Numbered from the stretch's first letter, positions 40,513 through 49,178 are shown. The stretch is DNA of 64,000 bases from Imhoffiella purpurea (GCF_000585215.1 NZ_AONC01000013.1:1-64000); one strand, 5' to 3'. The notes: generated from the letters alone by a model not told the origin. Translations and numbers: made by a program.

Positions 40513-41991
40513 ATGGAATCATCCGACGATATTCGATTGTTCGACGAGATCCAGTTCCTCGACGAGATCGCGGACTCCTTTCGCGCGCATGCGCCCGCGT
40601 GCGATTACTGGAGCCTGCGCCTCGTCGCCGAGGAATCCGATCATCTCGAGGTGCGTCAGGGGGTGGTCGAGCCCAGTCTGATCGCCTCCTCGCTGGGGGC
40701 CATGGTCACCCTGGTGACGGCCGGCGGGGTCGGATACGGGGCGACCAGCGATCTGAGTCCGGCCGGCCTGCGCGCTGCCGCCGGGCGCGCGGCCGAGTGG
40801 GCGCGCCTGCATGCCTGTCTCGGGCTGTTCGATGCCGCTCTGTTTCCGCGCGCCTCGGGCGTGGCCGATTACCACTCTTGCGTCGACGAGACCTGGGATT
40901 CGATGTCCGTCGCGGACAAGATCGCGCTGTTGCAGCAGGCCAACGCGGCGCTCGACATCGACGCGCGGATCCTGGACTGGTCCGCCTGGCTGACCCGCAG
41001 CCGGGTGTCCCAGCTCTTGGTCAGCAGCGACGGCGGGCGTATCTCGCAGCGTTTCGAGTATCTCTTCCCCGGTCTTCTGGCCGTGGCCAACGCCGGCTCC
41101 CAGACGCAGCGCCGTCATGGGGGCGGTGCCGACCGGGTGCGTCAGGGCGGACTGGAGATCCTGGCCGAGGCCCGTCTGCTCGAGGCGGCGCCGTGCGTCG
41201 CCGAGGAGGCTATCGCCCTGCTGGAGGCCCCGGAGTGTCCCTCGGATACGCGCGATCTCATCCTGCTGCCCAACCAGATGGCGCTGCAGATCCACGAGAG
41301 CATCGGTCATCCGCTCGAGCTGGACCGGATTCTCGGCGACGAGCGCAACTACGCCGGGACCAGCTTCGTGACCCCCGGCATGTTCGGCCGCTACCGTTAT
41401 GGCTCGGATCTGCTCGACGTCGCCTTCGATCCCTCGGTGCCGGGCGAGCTGGCGTCCATGGTCGCCGACGACGAGGGCAATGCGGCCGAGCGGCACTATC
41501 TGATCCGGGGCGGGATCCTGGAGCGCCCGCTGGGCGGTCCCCTGTCCCAGGCGCGCGCCGGTCTGCCCGGCGTCGCCTGCAGCCGTGCCTCCAGCTGGGA
41601 TCGGCCGCCCATCGATCGCATGGGCAACATCAATCTGGAGCCGGGCGAGGGCGATCTGGACGATCTGATCGCCGGGGTCGAGCGGGGCGTGCTCATGGAG
41701 ACCAACCGTTCCTGGTCGATCGACGACAGCCGCAACAAATTTCAGTTCGGCTGCGAGCTGGGAAGGCTGATCGAGGATGGCCGACTGACCGGTCTGGTCC
41801 GCAATCCCGGCTACCGAGGACTCTCGGCCGAGTTCTGGCGCAGCCTCGACGGGGTCGGCGGACCCGAGACCCGCGAGGTCTGCGGGGTCGCCAACTGCGG
41901 CAAGGGCGAGCCGAACCAGAGCCTCTTCGTCGGACATGCCTCGCCGCCCTGCAGGTTCCGCGATGTGTCCGTGTTCGGAGGCGGTGAATGA
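40513..41991 (+). CDS. Divergent TldD-like metalloprotease subunit
   Basis: A 492-residue TldD/PmbA-family protein. The metal motif HExxxH is present in LQIHESIGHPLELDR, so this is the catalytic-type subunit. The surrounding residues differ from canonical TldD (the usual motif is HEAVGHGLEGD), so I place it in a divergent branch. TldD/E heterodimers process small peptides such as microcin B17 or CcdA. The ATG at 40513 follows a region with no strong ribosome-binding site. An upstream in-frame extension was rejected for lack of similarity. It overlaps the next gene by four bases. Confidence 0.85.
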   Translation: MESSDDIRLFDEIQFLDEIADSFRAHAPACDYWSLRLVAEESDHLEVRQGVVEPSLIASSLGAMVTLVTAGGVGYGATSDLSPAGLRAAAGRAAEWARLHACLGLFDAALFPRASGVADYHSCVDETWDSMSVADKIALLQQANAALDIDARILDWSAWLTRSRVSQLLVSSDGGRISQRFEYLFPGLLAVANAGSQTQRRHGGGADRVRQGGLEILAEARLLEAAPCVAEEAIALLEAPECPSDTRDLILLPNQMALQIHESIGHPLELDRILGDERNYAGTSFVTPGMFGRYRYGSDLLDVAFDPSVPGELASMVADDEGNAAERHYLIRGGILERPLGGPLSQARAGLPGVACSRASSWDRPPIDRMGNINLEPGEGDLDDLIAGVERGVLMETNRSWSIDDSRNKFQFGCELGRLIEDGRLTGLVRNPGYRGLSAEFWRSLDGVGGPETREVCGVANCGKGEPNQSLFVGHASPPCRFRDVSVFGGGE

Positions 41992-43307
41992 ATCAGGAAG
42001 ACTTCCAAGCCCTGTCGGATCGATTGTTCGCCAGGCTGTCCGGCGGCGAGGTTCTGTTCTGCTCCCTGGGCGGTGAGACATCGGATTTCGTGCGTCTGAC
42101 ACGCAATCGGATCCGGCAGGCCGGACACCTGCATTCGTTCTCCCTGGGGCTGACCCTGATCTCGGGGGCCCGGCAGGCCGAAGGGGTCTGCGATCTGACC
42201 GGTCAGCCGGGGCCGGATCTCGCGCGGGCGGCTCGTCTGCTGCAGTCCCTGCGCGAGCGCATCGGTCATGTGCCCGAGGATCCCTATCTCAACTACTCCG
42301 TCGAGCCGACCCAGGGCGCGCGCCGGGTCTCGGCCGAGATGCCTTCCGCCGAGGAGGCGCTCTCCGATCTGGTCGCTGCCGCGGAGGGGCTGGATCTGGT
42401 CGGGATCTGGGCGGGCGGCGAGATCCTGGAGGCCCTGTCGAGCTCCATCGGCCATCGGCATTGGCACCAGAGCACCAGCTTCAATCTGGATTGGAGCGGC
42501 TATCTGGAGGCCGACAAGGCGCTCAAATCCTGCTATGGCGGATTCAGCTGGGATCCGTCGGTCCTGCGCGGCCGGCTCGATGCCATGCGCGATGCCCTGA
42601 AGGTTATGGAGCGGCCGGCGATGACCATCGCGCCCGGACGCTATCGGGCCTATTTCGCGCCCGCCGCGGTCCAGGAGCTGATGGAGATGCTGGCTTGGGG
42701 CGGTTTCGATCTCAAGAGCCACCGGACCCAGCAGACACCCCTGCTCAAGCTGGTTCGGGGCGAGCGGCGGCTGGATCCGCGCATCGGCATCCGCGAGGAG
42801 TCGTCGCGGGGTCTCGCTGCGGGATTCACCGCGGAGGGATTTCTACAGCCGGACAGCGTGACCCTGATCGAGAAGGGCGCGCATGCCGATTGTCTGGTCG
42901 ACGCCCGTAGCGCCAAGGAATACGGCGGGATCGTGAACGCGGGCGGAGAGACGCCCGAATCGCTCGCCCTGGACGCAGGCGATCTGCCGCTCGACGCGGT
43001 TCCCTCGCGTCTGGGTACCGGGCTCTATATCGGCAACCTCTGGTATTGCAACTGGTCGGATGCCAACGAATGCCGTATCACCGGGATGACCCGCTTCGGT
43101 ACCTTCTGGGTCGAAAATGGCGAGATCCAGGCGCCGGTCAAGGCGATGCGCTTCGACGACAGCCTCTATCATCTGCTGGGCGACCGGCTCGAAGGGCTGA
43201 CCCGGGAGCGCGAGCTCATCCTCTCGGCCGACACCTACGACGGGCGTTCGACCGGCAGCGCGCTCTTGCCGGGTCTGCTGGTGTCCGGGATCGATCTGGC
43301 GCTCTAG
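41988..43307 (+). CDS. PmbA/TldE-like partner protein of the divergent pair
   Basis: A 439-residue TldD/PmbA-family protein with no HExxxH motif, as expected for the non-catalytic TldE/PmbA-type partner. Family features include RNRIRQAGHLHSFSLGLTLISG near the N-terminus, a YRAYFAPAAVQELMEML segment, and a C-terminal GLYIGNLWYCNWSDANECRITGMTRFGTFWVENGEIQAPVKAMRF. Its ATG overlaps the stop of the catalytic partner, so the two are co-translated and probably form a heterodimer. No precursor-peptide gene is seen in the flanking gaps. Being shorter and more divergent than canonical PmbA, it is likely a paralogue pair in addition to housekeeping tldD/pmbA elsewhere. Confidence 0.85.
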   Translation: MNQEDFQALSDRLFARLSGGEVLFCSLGGETSDFVRLTRNRIRQAGHLHSFSLGLTLISGARQAEGVCDLTGQPGPDLARAARLLQSLRERIGHVPEDPYLNYSVEPTQGARRVSAEMPSAEEALSDLVAAAEGLDLVGIWAGGEILEALSSSIGHRHWHQSTSFNLDWSGYLEADKALKSCYGGFSWDPSVLRGRLDAMRDALKVMERPAMTIAPGRYRAYFAPAAVQELMEMLAWGGFDLKSHRTQQTPLLKLVRGERRLDPRIGIREESSRGLAAGFTAEGFLQPDSVTLIEKGAHADCLVDARSAKEYGGIVNAGGETPESLALDAGDLPLDAVPSRLGTGLYIGNLWYCNWSDANECRITGMTRFGTFWVENGEIQAPVKAMRFDDSLYHLLGDRLEGLTRERELILSADTYDGRSTGSALLPGLLVSGIDLAL

Positions 43308-43404
43308 GCGGATCGGTCGGATCATAGGATCGAGGCGTCGGGACACTGGAGATGTCATGGCGTCCCTTGCGTCTTCGCGGTTCGAATCCCTTGGATAGAG
43401 GATC

Positions 43405-43860
43405 ATGGAAAATTGCCGGCTCATTTATCGCAGCACCTGTCGCGACGGCTTCATCGACAATGCCGACCTGCGTGAACTGGTCAGCAAGAGCGCCGAGAAC
43501 AATCGAGTCCAGGGCATCACAGGGATGCTGATTCTGAGCGGGGATCAGTTCCTCCAGGTCTTGGAGGGGCCTTCGGACGCGGTGAACCGCCTCTATGCGC
43601 GGATCATCGTCGATAGCCGTCACGAGGATCTGCGGCTGATTTCATACGAGCAGATCTCGGAGCGTCACTTCAAGGACTGGGACATGTCGCTGGTGGATCT
43701 CTACGATCTTCCCAAACCGGCGCGCGATCTGCTCGCGCGCAAATATCCATCGCGCAACGGCATCGTGCCCATCCCGGAGCGGGTCCACGAGGCCTACGCC
43801 CTGCTGCTCGACGCCAAGTTCCTCTGTCAGGGACGGCCCTGGGAGCGGGATTCGGCGTGA
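43405..43860 (+). CDS. BLUF-domain blue-light photoreceptor
   Basis: A 151-residue protein made almost entirely of a BLUF domain. The flavin-interacting residues are all present: Tyr8 in CRLIYRST, Asn32/Asn33 in SAENNRVQGITG, Gln51 in QFLQVLEG, and Trp92 and Met94 in KDWDMSL. These match the AppA residues Tyr21, Asn45, Gln63, Trp104 and Met106. It would bind FAD and signal blue light. The output partner is unknown. It follows the TldD-like pair by 97 bases on the same strand, and PhoH is convergent. Confidence 0.9.
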   Translation: MENCRLIYRSTCRDGFIDNADLRELVSKSAENNRVQGITGMLILSGDQFLQVLEGPSDAVNRLYARIIVDSRHEDLRLISYEQISERHFKDWDMSLVDLYDLPKPARDLLARKYPSRNGIVPIPERVHEAYALLLDAKFLCQGRPWERDSA

Positions 43861-43911
43861 CCCGGGGCGTCCTGGTGCTCGGGGCGCCGAATCCTCGTTC
43901 GTGCCGCTCTC

Positions 43912-45330
43912 CTACAGTTCCTGAGAGGCGAAGTCCGCCAGCCGCGAGCGCTCTCCGCGCATCAGGGTGATATGCCCGCTGTGCGGCCAGTTCTTGAACC
44001 GGTCCACCACATAGGTGAGTCCCGAGGTGGTCTCGGTGAGGTAGGGCGTGTCGATCTGGCTGATGTTGCCGAGACAGACGAATTTGGTGCCCGGTCCGGC
44101 GCGGGTGATGAGCGTCTTCATCTGCTTGGCGGTGAGGTTCTGGGCCTCGTCGAGGATGATGTACTTGTTGAGAAAGGTGCGTCCGCGCATGAAGTTGAGC
44201 GAGGAGATGCGGATGCGGTTGCGGATGAGGTCGTTGGTCGCGGCCCGGCCCCACTCGCCGCCTTCCGGCTGGGTGAGCACCTCCAGGTTGTCCATCAGGG
44301 CGCCCATCCAGGGCGTCATCTTCTCCTCCTCGGTTCCGGGCAGGAAGCCGATGTCCTCGCCGACCGGGACGGTGACGCGGGTCATGATGATCTCGCGGTA
44401 GAGTCCGCGGTCGAGCACCTGAGCCAGTCCGGCGGCCAGCGCGAGCAGCGTTTTTCCGGTGCCCGCCGCGCCCAGCAGGGTGACGAAATCGACCTCGGGG
44501 TCCATCAGCATGTTGAGGGCGAAGTTCTGCTCGCGGTTGCGTGCCGTGATGCCCCAGACGTTGTGACGCTGCAGCCGGTAGTCGTCGACCAGCTCGATCA
44601 CGGCCTCGGTGTCGGAGCGCTTCTCGCGCACGATCGCCTCGAAGCTGCCGTTGTCTCCCAGGCTGAGGCATTGCGCCGGGTACCAGTCGGCGACGTCCGG
44701 TCCGGTGATGCGGTAGAAGCTGCGTCCCTCTTCCTTCCAGGCGTCGAGGTCCTTCTGGTGGCGTTCCCAGAAATCATCCGGCAGGATGTCCAGCCCGGTG
44801 TAGAGCAGGGTGGCGTCGTCGAGTACCTGGTCGTTGGAATAGTCCTCGGCCGGGATGCCGAGCACCGCCGCCTTGATCCGCAGGTTGATGTCCTTGGAGA
44901 CGATGATCACCTGGCGGTCGTCGCGCAGCTCGCGCAGCGCCTGGGCCGTGCCAAGGATGTTGTTGTCCGGCGTGCTGCCGGGAAGCGCGGTGGGCAGCTT
45001 GAGATCGAGCGGCTCGGTCTGGAAGAAGAGGCGGCCGGTCGCCGGGAAGACGATGCCGCCGCCGTTGGCGCCGGGCGAGAGGATCTGAAGGCCGGCGTCG
45101 ATCTCCTCCTTGTCCGCGTTGAGCATCAGCTGGTCGAGGAAGCGGCTCACCTGGCGGACGTTGCGTGCCACCTCCGACATGCCCTTCTTGCCCCGATCGA
45201 GCTCCTCCAGGACCATCATCGGCAGGAAGATGTCGTGCTCCTGGAAGCGGAACAGCGCGGTCGGGTCGTGCATCAGCACGTTGGTGTCCAGGATGAACAG
45301 GCAGGGCTTGTCGTTTTCGCGTTTGATCAT
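43912..45330 (-). CDS. PhoH-family ATPase with N-terminal PIN domain (PhoH2-like)
   Basis: A 472-residue protein. The N-terminal PIN nuclease domain shows LFILDTNVLMHDP and GTPDNNILGTA acidic residues. The C-terminal PhoH ATPase domain has Walker A GAAGTGKT and Walker B YIILDEAQN with TRAGPGTKF and GNISQIDTP. PhoH2 proteins are RNA helicases and ribonucleases. It would act in cytoplasmic RNA turnover. It is a singleton with its own upstream region of about 95 bases before the bcp gene and is convergent with the BLUF gene. Confidence 0.93.
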   Translation of the reverse strand: MIKRENDKPCLFILDTNVLMHDPTALFRFQEHDIFLPMMVLEELDRGKKGMSEVARNVRQVSRFLDQLMLNADKEEIDAGLQILSPGANGGGIVFPATGRLFFQTEPLDLKLPTALPGSTPDNNILGTAQALRELRDDRQVIIVSKDINLRIKAAVLGIPAEDYSNDQVLDDATLLYTGLDILPDDFWERHQKDLDAWKEEGRSFYRITGPDVADWYPAQCLSLGDNGSFEAIVREKRSDTEAVIELVDDYRLQRHNVWGITARNREQNFALNMLMDPEVDFVTLLGAAGTGKTLLALAAGLAQVLDRGLYREIIMTRVTVPVGEDIGFLPGTEEEKMTPWMGALMDNLEVLTQPEGGEWGRAATNDLIRNRIRISSLNFMRGRTFLNKYIILDEAQNLTAKQMKTLITRAGPGTKFVCLGNISQIDTPYLTETTSGLTYVVDRFKNWPHSGHITLMRGERSRLADFASQEL

Positions 45331-45424
45331 GGGCGTCGGGAGACCGGTTGGCCGTCCGGAAGGACCGGCATTGGACTGGCCATCGAGCCGGCCCGGGGCC
45401 GGCCGAGTGGATTGGAGGCTGAAT

Positions 45425-45898
45425 CTAGACCCCGGCGAGTTCCTGGGCGGCGGCCAGGACCTCCTCGACGTGGCCCTTGACCTTCACCTGGCGCCATTCG
45501 CGCCGCAGCACGCCCTCGGCGTCGATCAGGAAGGTGCTGCGCTCGATCCCCAGGCTCTCCTTGCCGTACATCTTCTTGAGCTTGATGACGTCGAACGCCT
45601 TGCAGAGGGCCTCCTCCTTGTCCGAGATCAGGTCGAATCCGAAGGACTGCTTGGTCTTGAAATTCTCCTGGGCCTTGATGCCGTCGCGCGAGGCACCGAG
45701 GATCGCCGTGTCGGCGGCGGCGAAGGCGTCCGCCGCGTCGCGGAAGTCCTGGCCCTCCTGGGTGCAGCCCGGCGTGCTGGCCTTGGGGTAGAAATAGAGG
45801 ACGAGCTGCCGGCCTCGATAGTCCGAGAGCTTGAGGGTCTTGCCCCCGGTGGCGGGCAGTTCGATGTCAGGAATGGTTTCGCCGATCGCTGGAGACAT
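45425..45898 (-). CDS. bcp: Thioredoxin-dependent peroxiredoxin Bcp, lacking the usual resolving Cys50
   Basis: A 157-residue peroxiredoxin of the BCP/PrxQ family. The peroxidatic Cys45 lies in YPKASTPGCTQEGQDFRD with the upstream Thr and a later Arg. In the common atypical 2-Cys form a second Cys lies five residues later. Here it is Gln50. Cys99 remains and might act as an alternative resolving residue or the enzyme works as a 1-Cys type. It reduces hydroperoxides with thioredoxin in the cytoplasm. gcvR lies upstream, the same pairing as in E. coli. Confidence 0.95.
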   Translation of the reverse strand: MSPAIGETIPDIELPATGGKTLKLSDYRGRQLVLYFYPKASTPGCTQEGQDFRDAADAFAAADTAILGASRDGIKAQENFKTKQSFGFDLISDKEEALCKAFDVIKLKKMYGKESLGIERSTFLIDAEGVLRREWRQVKVKGHVEEVLAAAQELAGV

Positions 45899-45986
45899 GA
45901 TGCGGTGCTCCGTATTGGGCTGGTCGTCGAGTCGGGGTGATGCGGTCGCTGGTCCCTGCGGTGCTGTCCTTCCGCCCCGGCGGATA

Positions 45987-46526
45987 TCAGCCCTTGAGCG
46001 GTTCGAGTACCGCGTCGAGGTTGAGTCCGTCGCAATAGTCCATGAATTCCTCGCGCAGCGCCGCGATGTGGATGTCCGCCGGGATGCCGACCGTCATGTG
46101 TACCGAGAACATGGGGGTTCCGGTATGGGCGGCGGCATAGGTGCTGGTGGCCATGTCCTCGATGTTGATGTCGCGCTCGGAGAAGAAGCCGGCCAGGTTG
46201 TTGACGATTCCAGGATGGTCCATGGAGACCACGTCCACCGCGTAGGGCAGCAGATTGCGCCCTGCCGCACGCTCGCCGGTGCGCTTGGAGATGATGGTCA
46301 TGCCCAGCTGGCGTTCCAGCTCGGGAAGGGTGTTCTCGATCTTGGCCAGTGTGTTCCACTTGCCTTCCACCAGCAGCATCGCCGCGAACTCCCCGCCGAG
46401 GACCGTCATGCGGCTGTCCTCGATGTTGCAGCCGTGATCGAGCACGGCCCTGGAGAGTTGGTTGACGATACCTGGATGGTCTTCGCCGAGTGCCGAGATC
46501 ACGAGGAAGGTCTTCTGCCTGGTCAT
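45987..46526 (-). CDS. gcvR: Glycine cleavage system transcriptional repressor GcvR
   Basis: A 179-residue protein of two tandem ACT domains, starting MTRQKTFLVISALGEDHPGIVNQLSRAVLDHGCNIEDSR and repeating as VDVVSMDHPGIVNNLAGFFSERDINIEDM. These are typical of GcvR, which binds GcvA to repress glycine cleavage genes and may sense glycine. The conserved gcvR-bcp neighbourhood supports the call. The ATG at 46526 was chosen because the first ACT strand follows directly. An upstream extension is not conserved. Confidence 0.93.
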   Translation of the reverse strand: MTRQKTFLVISALGEDHPGIVNQLSRAVLDHGCNIEDSRMTVLGGEFAAMLLVEGKWNTLAKIENTLPELERQLGMTIISKRTGERAAGRNLLPYAVDVVSMDHPGIVNNLAGFFSERDINIEDMATSTYAAAHTGTPMFSVHMTVGIPADIHIAALREEFMDYCDGLNLDAVLEPLKG

Positions 46527-46642
46527 GTAGGTGCCGGGAGTCTGGGTGTGTGAAAGGCTCTGGGTATAGAGGCCGAGTCGCTCGGGCCAGTTTAGCATGC
46601 TGCACCGGGCAACCACATGGATGGGTGAGGCCGGGCCTTGCC

Positions 46643-47317
46643 CTAGAGATCGCTCCACATGCGCACCAGATTGGCATAGGAGCGATCCACGTAGGCGGTC
46701 GCCTCCTGGCCGGGCGCGTCGGCGAGCAGCCTCTCGCGTGCCAGGTTCAGCTCATAGAGGAGCTCGCGCTGGGCCGGGTCGCGCACATAGCTCTGGATCC
46801 AGGTGAGCGCCACCAGGCGCTCGCCGCTCCGGACCTCGGCGACCCGGTGCAGACTCGACGAGGGATAGATGACGGCGTCGCCGGCCGGGAGCTTGATCCG
46901 GTGCTCGCCGAAGGCCGTGCGGACGACCAGCTCCCCCCCCTCGTAGGACTCGGGCGGATTGAGGAAGAGGGTCATGGAGACGTCGCTGCGGAAGCGGGGT
47001 CCGCTGGATCCCATGATGGGATCGTCGACATGATCCCCATAGGCCATGCCTGGTGTGTAGCGGGCGAAGATGAGCTCGGCGACCTTGCAGGGGAGGGCGC
47101 CGAAGCGAAAGGTCGGATGCTGTCCCAGGCTGGCCATGACGATCCGGGTCAGGAGCCGCTGGCGTTCCGGGTCGGGTCCGAGCTCCTGGTTGTGCTTGAC
47201 CCGCGCGGCGGCGAGACCGGCGGTCAGCTTGCCGTCGACGAAACTGGAGCCGGCGAGGATGTCCTGGATCTTGGAGAGCTGTGCCGGGTTCAGCAGCTCG
47301 GTGATCGTCAGTAGCAT
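46643..47317 (-). CDS. PKHD-type Fe(II)/2-oxoglutarate hydroxylase (PiuC/YbiX-like)
   Basis: A 224-residue dioxygenase of the PKHD family, the same size as E. coli YbiX. It has the MLLTITELLNPAQLSKIQ start, the iron ligands in YGDHVDDPIM (HxD) and the distal His in PSSSLHRVAEV, and an Arg in RLVALTWIQSYVRD that binds 2-oxoglutarate. PiuC homologues are linked to iron uptake or siderophore receptors, but no TonB receptor is nearby. The ATG at 47317 precedes the conserved start. Confidence 0.93.
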   Translation of the reverse strand: MLLTITELLNPAQLSKIQDILAGSSFVDGKLTAGLAAARVKHNQELGPDPERQRLLTRIVMASLGQHPTFRFGALPCKVAELIFARYTPGMAYGDHVDDPIMGSSGPRFRSDVSMTLFLNPPESYEGGELVVRTAFGEHRIKLPAGDAVIYPSSSLHRVAEVRSGERLVALTWIQSYVRDPAQRELLYELNLARERLLADAPGQEATAYVDRSYANLVRMWSDL

Positions 47318-47460
47318 GGTCGGGTCTCTCGGTTGTCCGGGCCCGGCCGCCAAGGTGTCCGGCTGCCGACGGCCGGGTATGATCGCCGCGACGGGCGCTG
47401 GCGCCCAGGGGCGCCGGAATCGCTCTGCACCGAATCACATCGACGAAGACGAGGAGGCGC

Positions 47461-48039
47461 ATGATGAATCTGAACGCCATCATCGACGATGATGTCTACG
47501 AGCTCAATGTACCCGATGGCCTGCTGGTCCAGGCGGGCGACTTCTTCGACAAGCTCGATCGCGATATGGACGGGGGCTGGCAGATGGGGCGCGAGTGGGT
47601 CGAGCGGCCGGATCGGATGCAGCGCTGCCAGATCGTGGCGGACAAGCTGCTCACGACGCTCGAGGCCGAGAATGCGCGGCTCGGGGTCATGATGGCGGGC
47701 TATCTGCTCGCGCGTCTTCCCGGGCTGAAATCGGTCCGGCTCGACGTCCAGGGCGAGATGCAGAACAACAGCTTCGAGATCGAGGAGACTCCGGCGGCGA
47801 GTGCCGAGCCGGTCGTCGAGACGCCCGGAGCGCCGAGCAAGCTGGAGGCGATGGAGCAGGCCGGAAAGACGGTCACCAAGGTGTTCAAGGTGGGTCGCGG
47901 CTACCGCTTCTCGGTCTTCGATCGGGCCTCCGATTCCTGGCGTGACTCGCCCTTGATCGCGACCGAGGAGGAGGCGGCGCGGTTGCGACAGGCCGCCTTT
48001 CGCGAGCGCTACGAGTCTCTGCTGAAAGGAGATGCCTGA
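47461..48039 (+). CDS. Conserved-looking protein of unknown function
   Basis: A 192-residue protein with no family I recognise. It begins with two adjacent Met codons (47461 and 47464), contains an N-terminal acidic region with DRDMDGGWQMGREWVERPDRMQ, a helical stretch AENARLGVMMAGYLLARLPG, a low-complexity Ala/Pro/Glu linker near 108-125, and a C-terminal region FKVGRGYRFSVFDRASDSWR with a helical tail. No signal peptide or membrane segment is apparent. It is divergent from the hydroxylase gene with 143 bases between. The codon use matches its neighbours. Whether it interacts with the hydroxylase is unknown. Confidence 0.8.
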   Translation: MMNLNAIIDDDVYELNVPDGLLVQAGDFFDKLDRDMDGGWQMGREWVERPDRMQRCQIVADKLLTTLEAENARLGVMMAGYLLARLPGLKSVRLDVQGEMQNNSFEIEETPAASAEPVVETPGAPSKLEAMEQAGKTVTKVFKVGRGYRFSVFDRASDSWRDSPLIATEEEAARLRQAAFRERYESLLKGDA

Positions 48040-48119
48040 CCAGGCTGACGCTCTCATCCCCATGGACGGCGCGCGGCCCCGTGGGTGCCGTGCGCCGTCC
48101 TGACGGAAGAGCGGGCCGA

Positions 48120-48320
48120 TCAGCCTTCCTTCTTCTCGGTGGTGTCCATCTTCAGCAGGGTGTAGGCCGGGCAGAATCCGAGCGCGCCGGTGGCGAGCAC
48201 GATGAGGCCCAGGATGTCCAGGATCACGGAGGAGGTGACGAGTCCGAGCAGGATGAGCACGCCAGCGGCGGCCAGACGGATGTTGCGATCGAGTGTGCCG
48301 ATGTTCTTGGGTAGATTCAT
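48120..48320 (-). CDS. YgaP-like (DUF2892) inner-membrane protein
   Basis: A 66-residue protein with two hydrophobic segments, about residues 16-32 and 34-52. The pattern MNLPKNIGTLDRNIRLAAAGVLILLGL and LGFCPAYTLLKM is the DUF2892 signature. These occur alone or fused to rhodanese domains as in YgaP. Function is unclear, although links to sulfur metabolism are proposed for the fused forms. It stands alone and is convergent with the unknown gene at 47461. Confidence 0.85.
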   Translation of the reverse strand: MNLPKNIGTLDRNIRLAAAGVLILLGLVTSSVILDILGLIVLATGALGFCPAYTLLKMDTTEKKEG

Positions 48321-48628
48321 GATCGAAGCTCCTGACGTTGTTTGAATATGGATCTTGGCTTGCGGGTGGTCTTGCTGTGGATCCCGATGGTCGACCGATT
48401 GCGTGCGTCGGTCATGGGCGCGTCGGGCGGTCTCTATGCGCCGCGGACTGACGCGCGAGTTATGGGTTCCGGTGACGAAAATCCGTGCTTCGAGCTGCGT
48501 TCGCCTGTGGCAGGCCGGCGAAACGGGCCTAGTATACTCGGGCCATTTGGCTTTCGTGATTGCGATATGTGGTCCAGCCGCCGGTCTTCGGTGCGGCTGC
48601 GAACGCTCCGTATACGGAGAGGTATTCG
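48321..48628 (+). other. 308-base intergenic region before the lipoprotein gene
   Basis: No convincing gene is present. A TATACT hexamer at 48533-48538 looks like a -10 element for the lipoprotein gene but has no good -35 at the correct distance. GGAGAGG lies just before the ATG at 48629. Confidence 0.4.
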
Positions 48629-49144
48629 ATGATCAAGCGGTTCGATCGGCGCAGGCGCTGCGTTCTCGGCGCGGTCTCCGTGACGTTACTGACCGCGATG
48701 AGCGGCTGTTCCAATTCCGGCGAGGACGTCCGGGTGGTGCTGTGCAAAGATGTCGTCCAGGCGCTTCTGTCATCCGACTCGGGTCCGGTCGCGTGGAGTT
48801 CCGCCGATATCCGGATGCGTCGCGGCGAGGATCTGAGGGTCGATCTGGGATTTTCGGCTCCCGGCGGGGGCGGGTCCGCCCGCGCCATGCGTGCGGTCTG
48901 CATCTATCCCTACGATGCGGTCGAGGACACGGCCCTGACCCTTGCCGATCCCATGTCTGCCTATTCGACCTCGCCCCGGCGCGTCATTCTGAACGGCCGC
49001 TCCGTCTCTAACCCGCAGTTGGCCGAGGCGGTCAAGCGGGCGATGCTGGCTCAGGGATGGGATCTGCTGGAGCGCGCGCGACTGGGTGTCGAGAGCGCGG
49101 CGCAGCACATCGGGCAGGGTCTGAACGACATTCAGGGGCGTTAG
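48629..49144 (+). CDS. Predicted lipoprotein of unknown function
   Basis: A 171-residue protein with a lipoprotein signal peptide: RRRR basic N-terminus, hydrophobic core VLGAVSVTLLT, and lipobox AMSGC at about residues 24-28. The mature part has two cysteines (CKDVVQALL and VCIYPYDAV) and an alpha-helical C-terminus. There is no family I recognise. The residue after the lipid Cys is Ser, which favours outer-membrane sorting. A GGAGAGG ribosome-binding site precedes the chosen ATG. It is followed 34 bases later by a convergent cyclic-nucleotide-binding gene. Confidence 0.82.
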   Translation: MIKRFDRRRRCVLGAVSVTLLTAMSGCSNSGEDVRVVLCKDVVQALLSSDSGPVAWSSADIRMRRGEDLRVDLGFSAPGGGGSARAMRAVCIYPYDAVEDTALTLADPMSAYSTSPRRVILNGRSVSNPQLAEAVKRAMLAQGWDLLERARLGVESAAQHIGQGLNDIQGR

Positions 49145-49178
49145 CGGTCGCGTGCGATCTCCTGGCCGATCGGCGCTT

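Noticed and set aside
43370-43395. GGTTCGAATCC-like sequence before the BLUF gene, reminiscent of a tRNA T-loop
   Set aside because: No acceptor, D- or anticodon-stem can be formed around it. It is a chance match.
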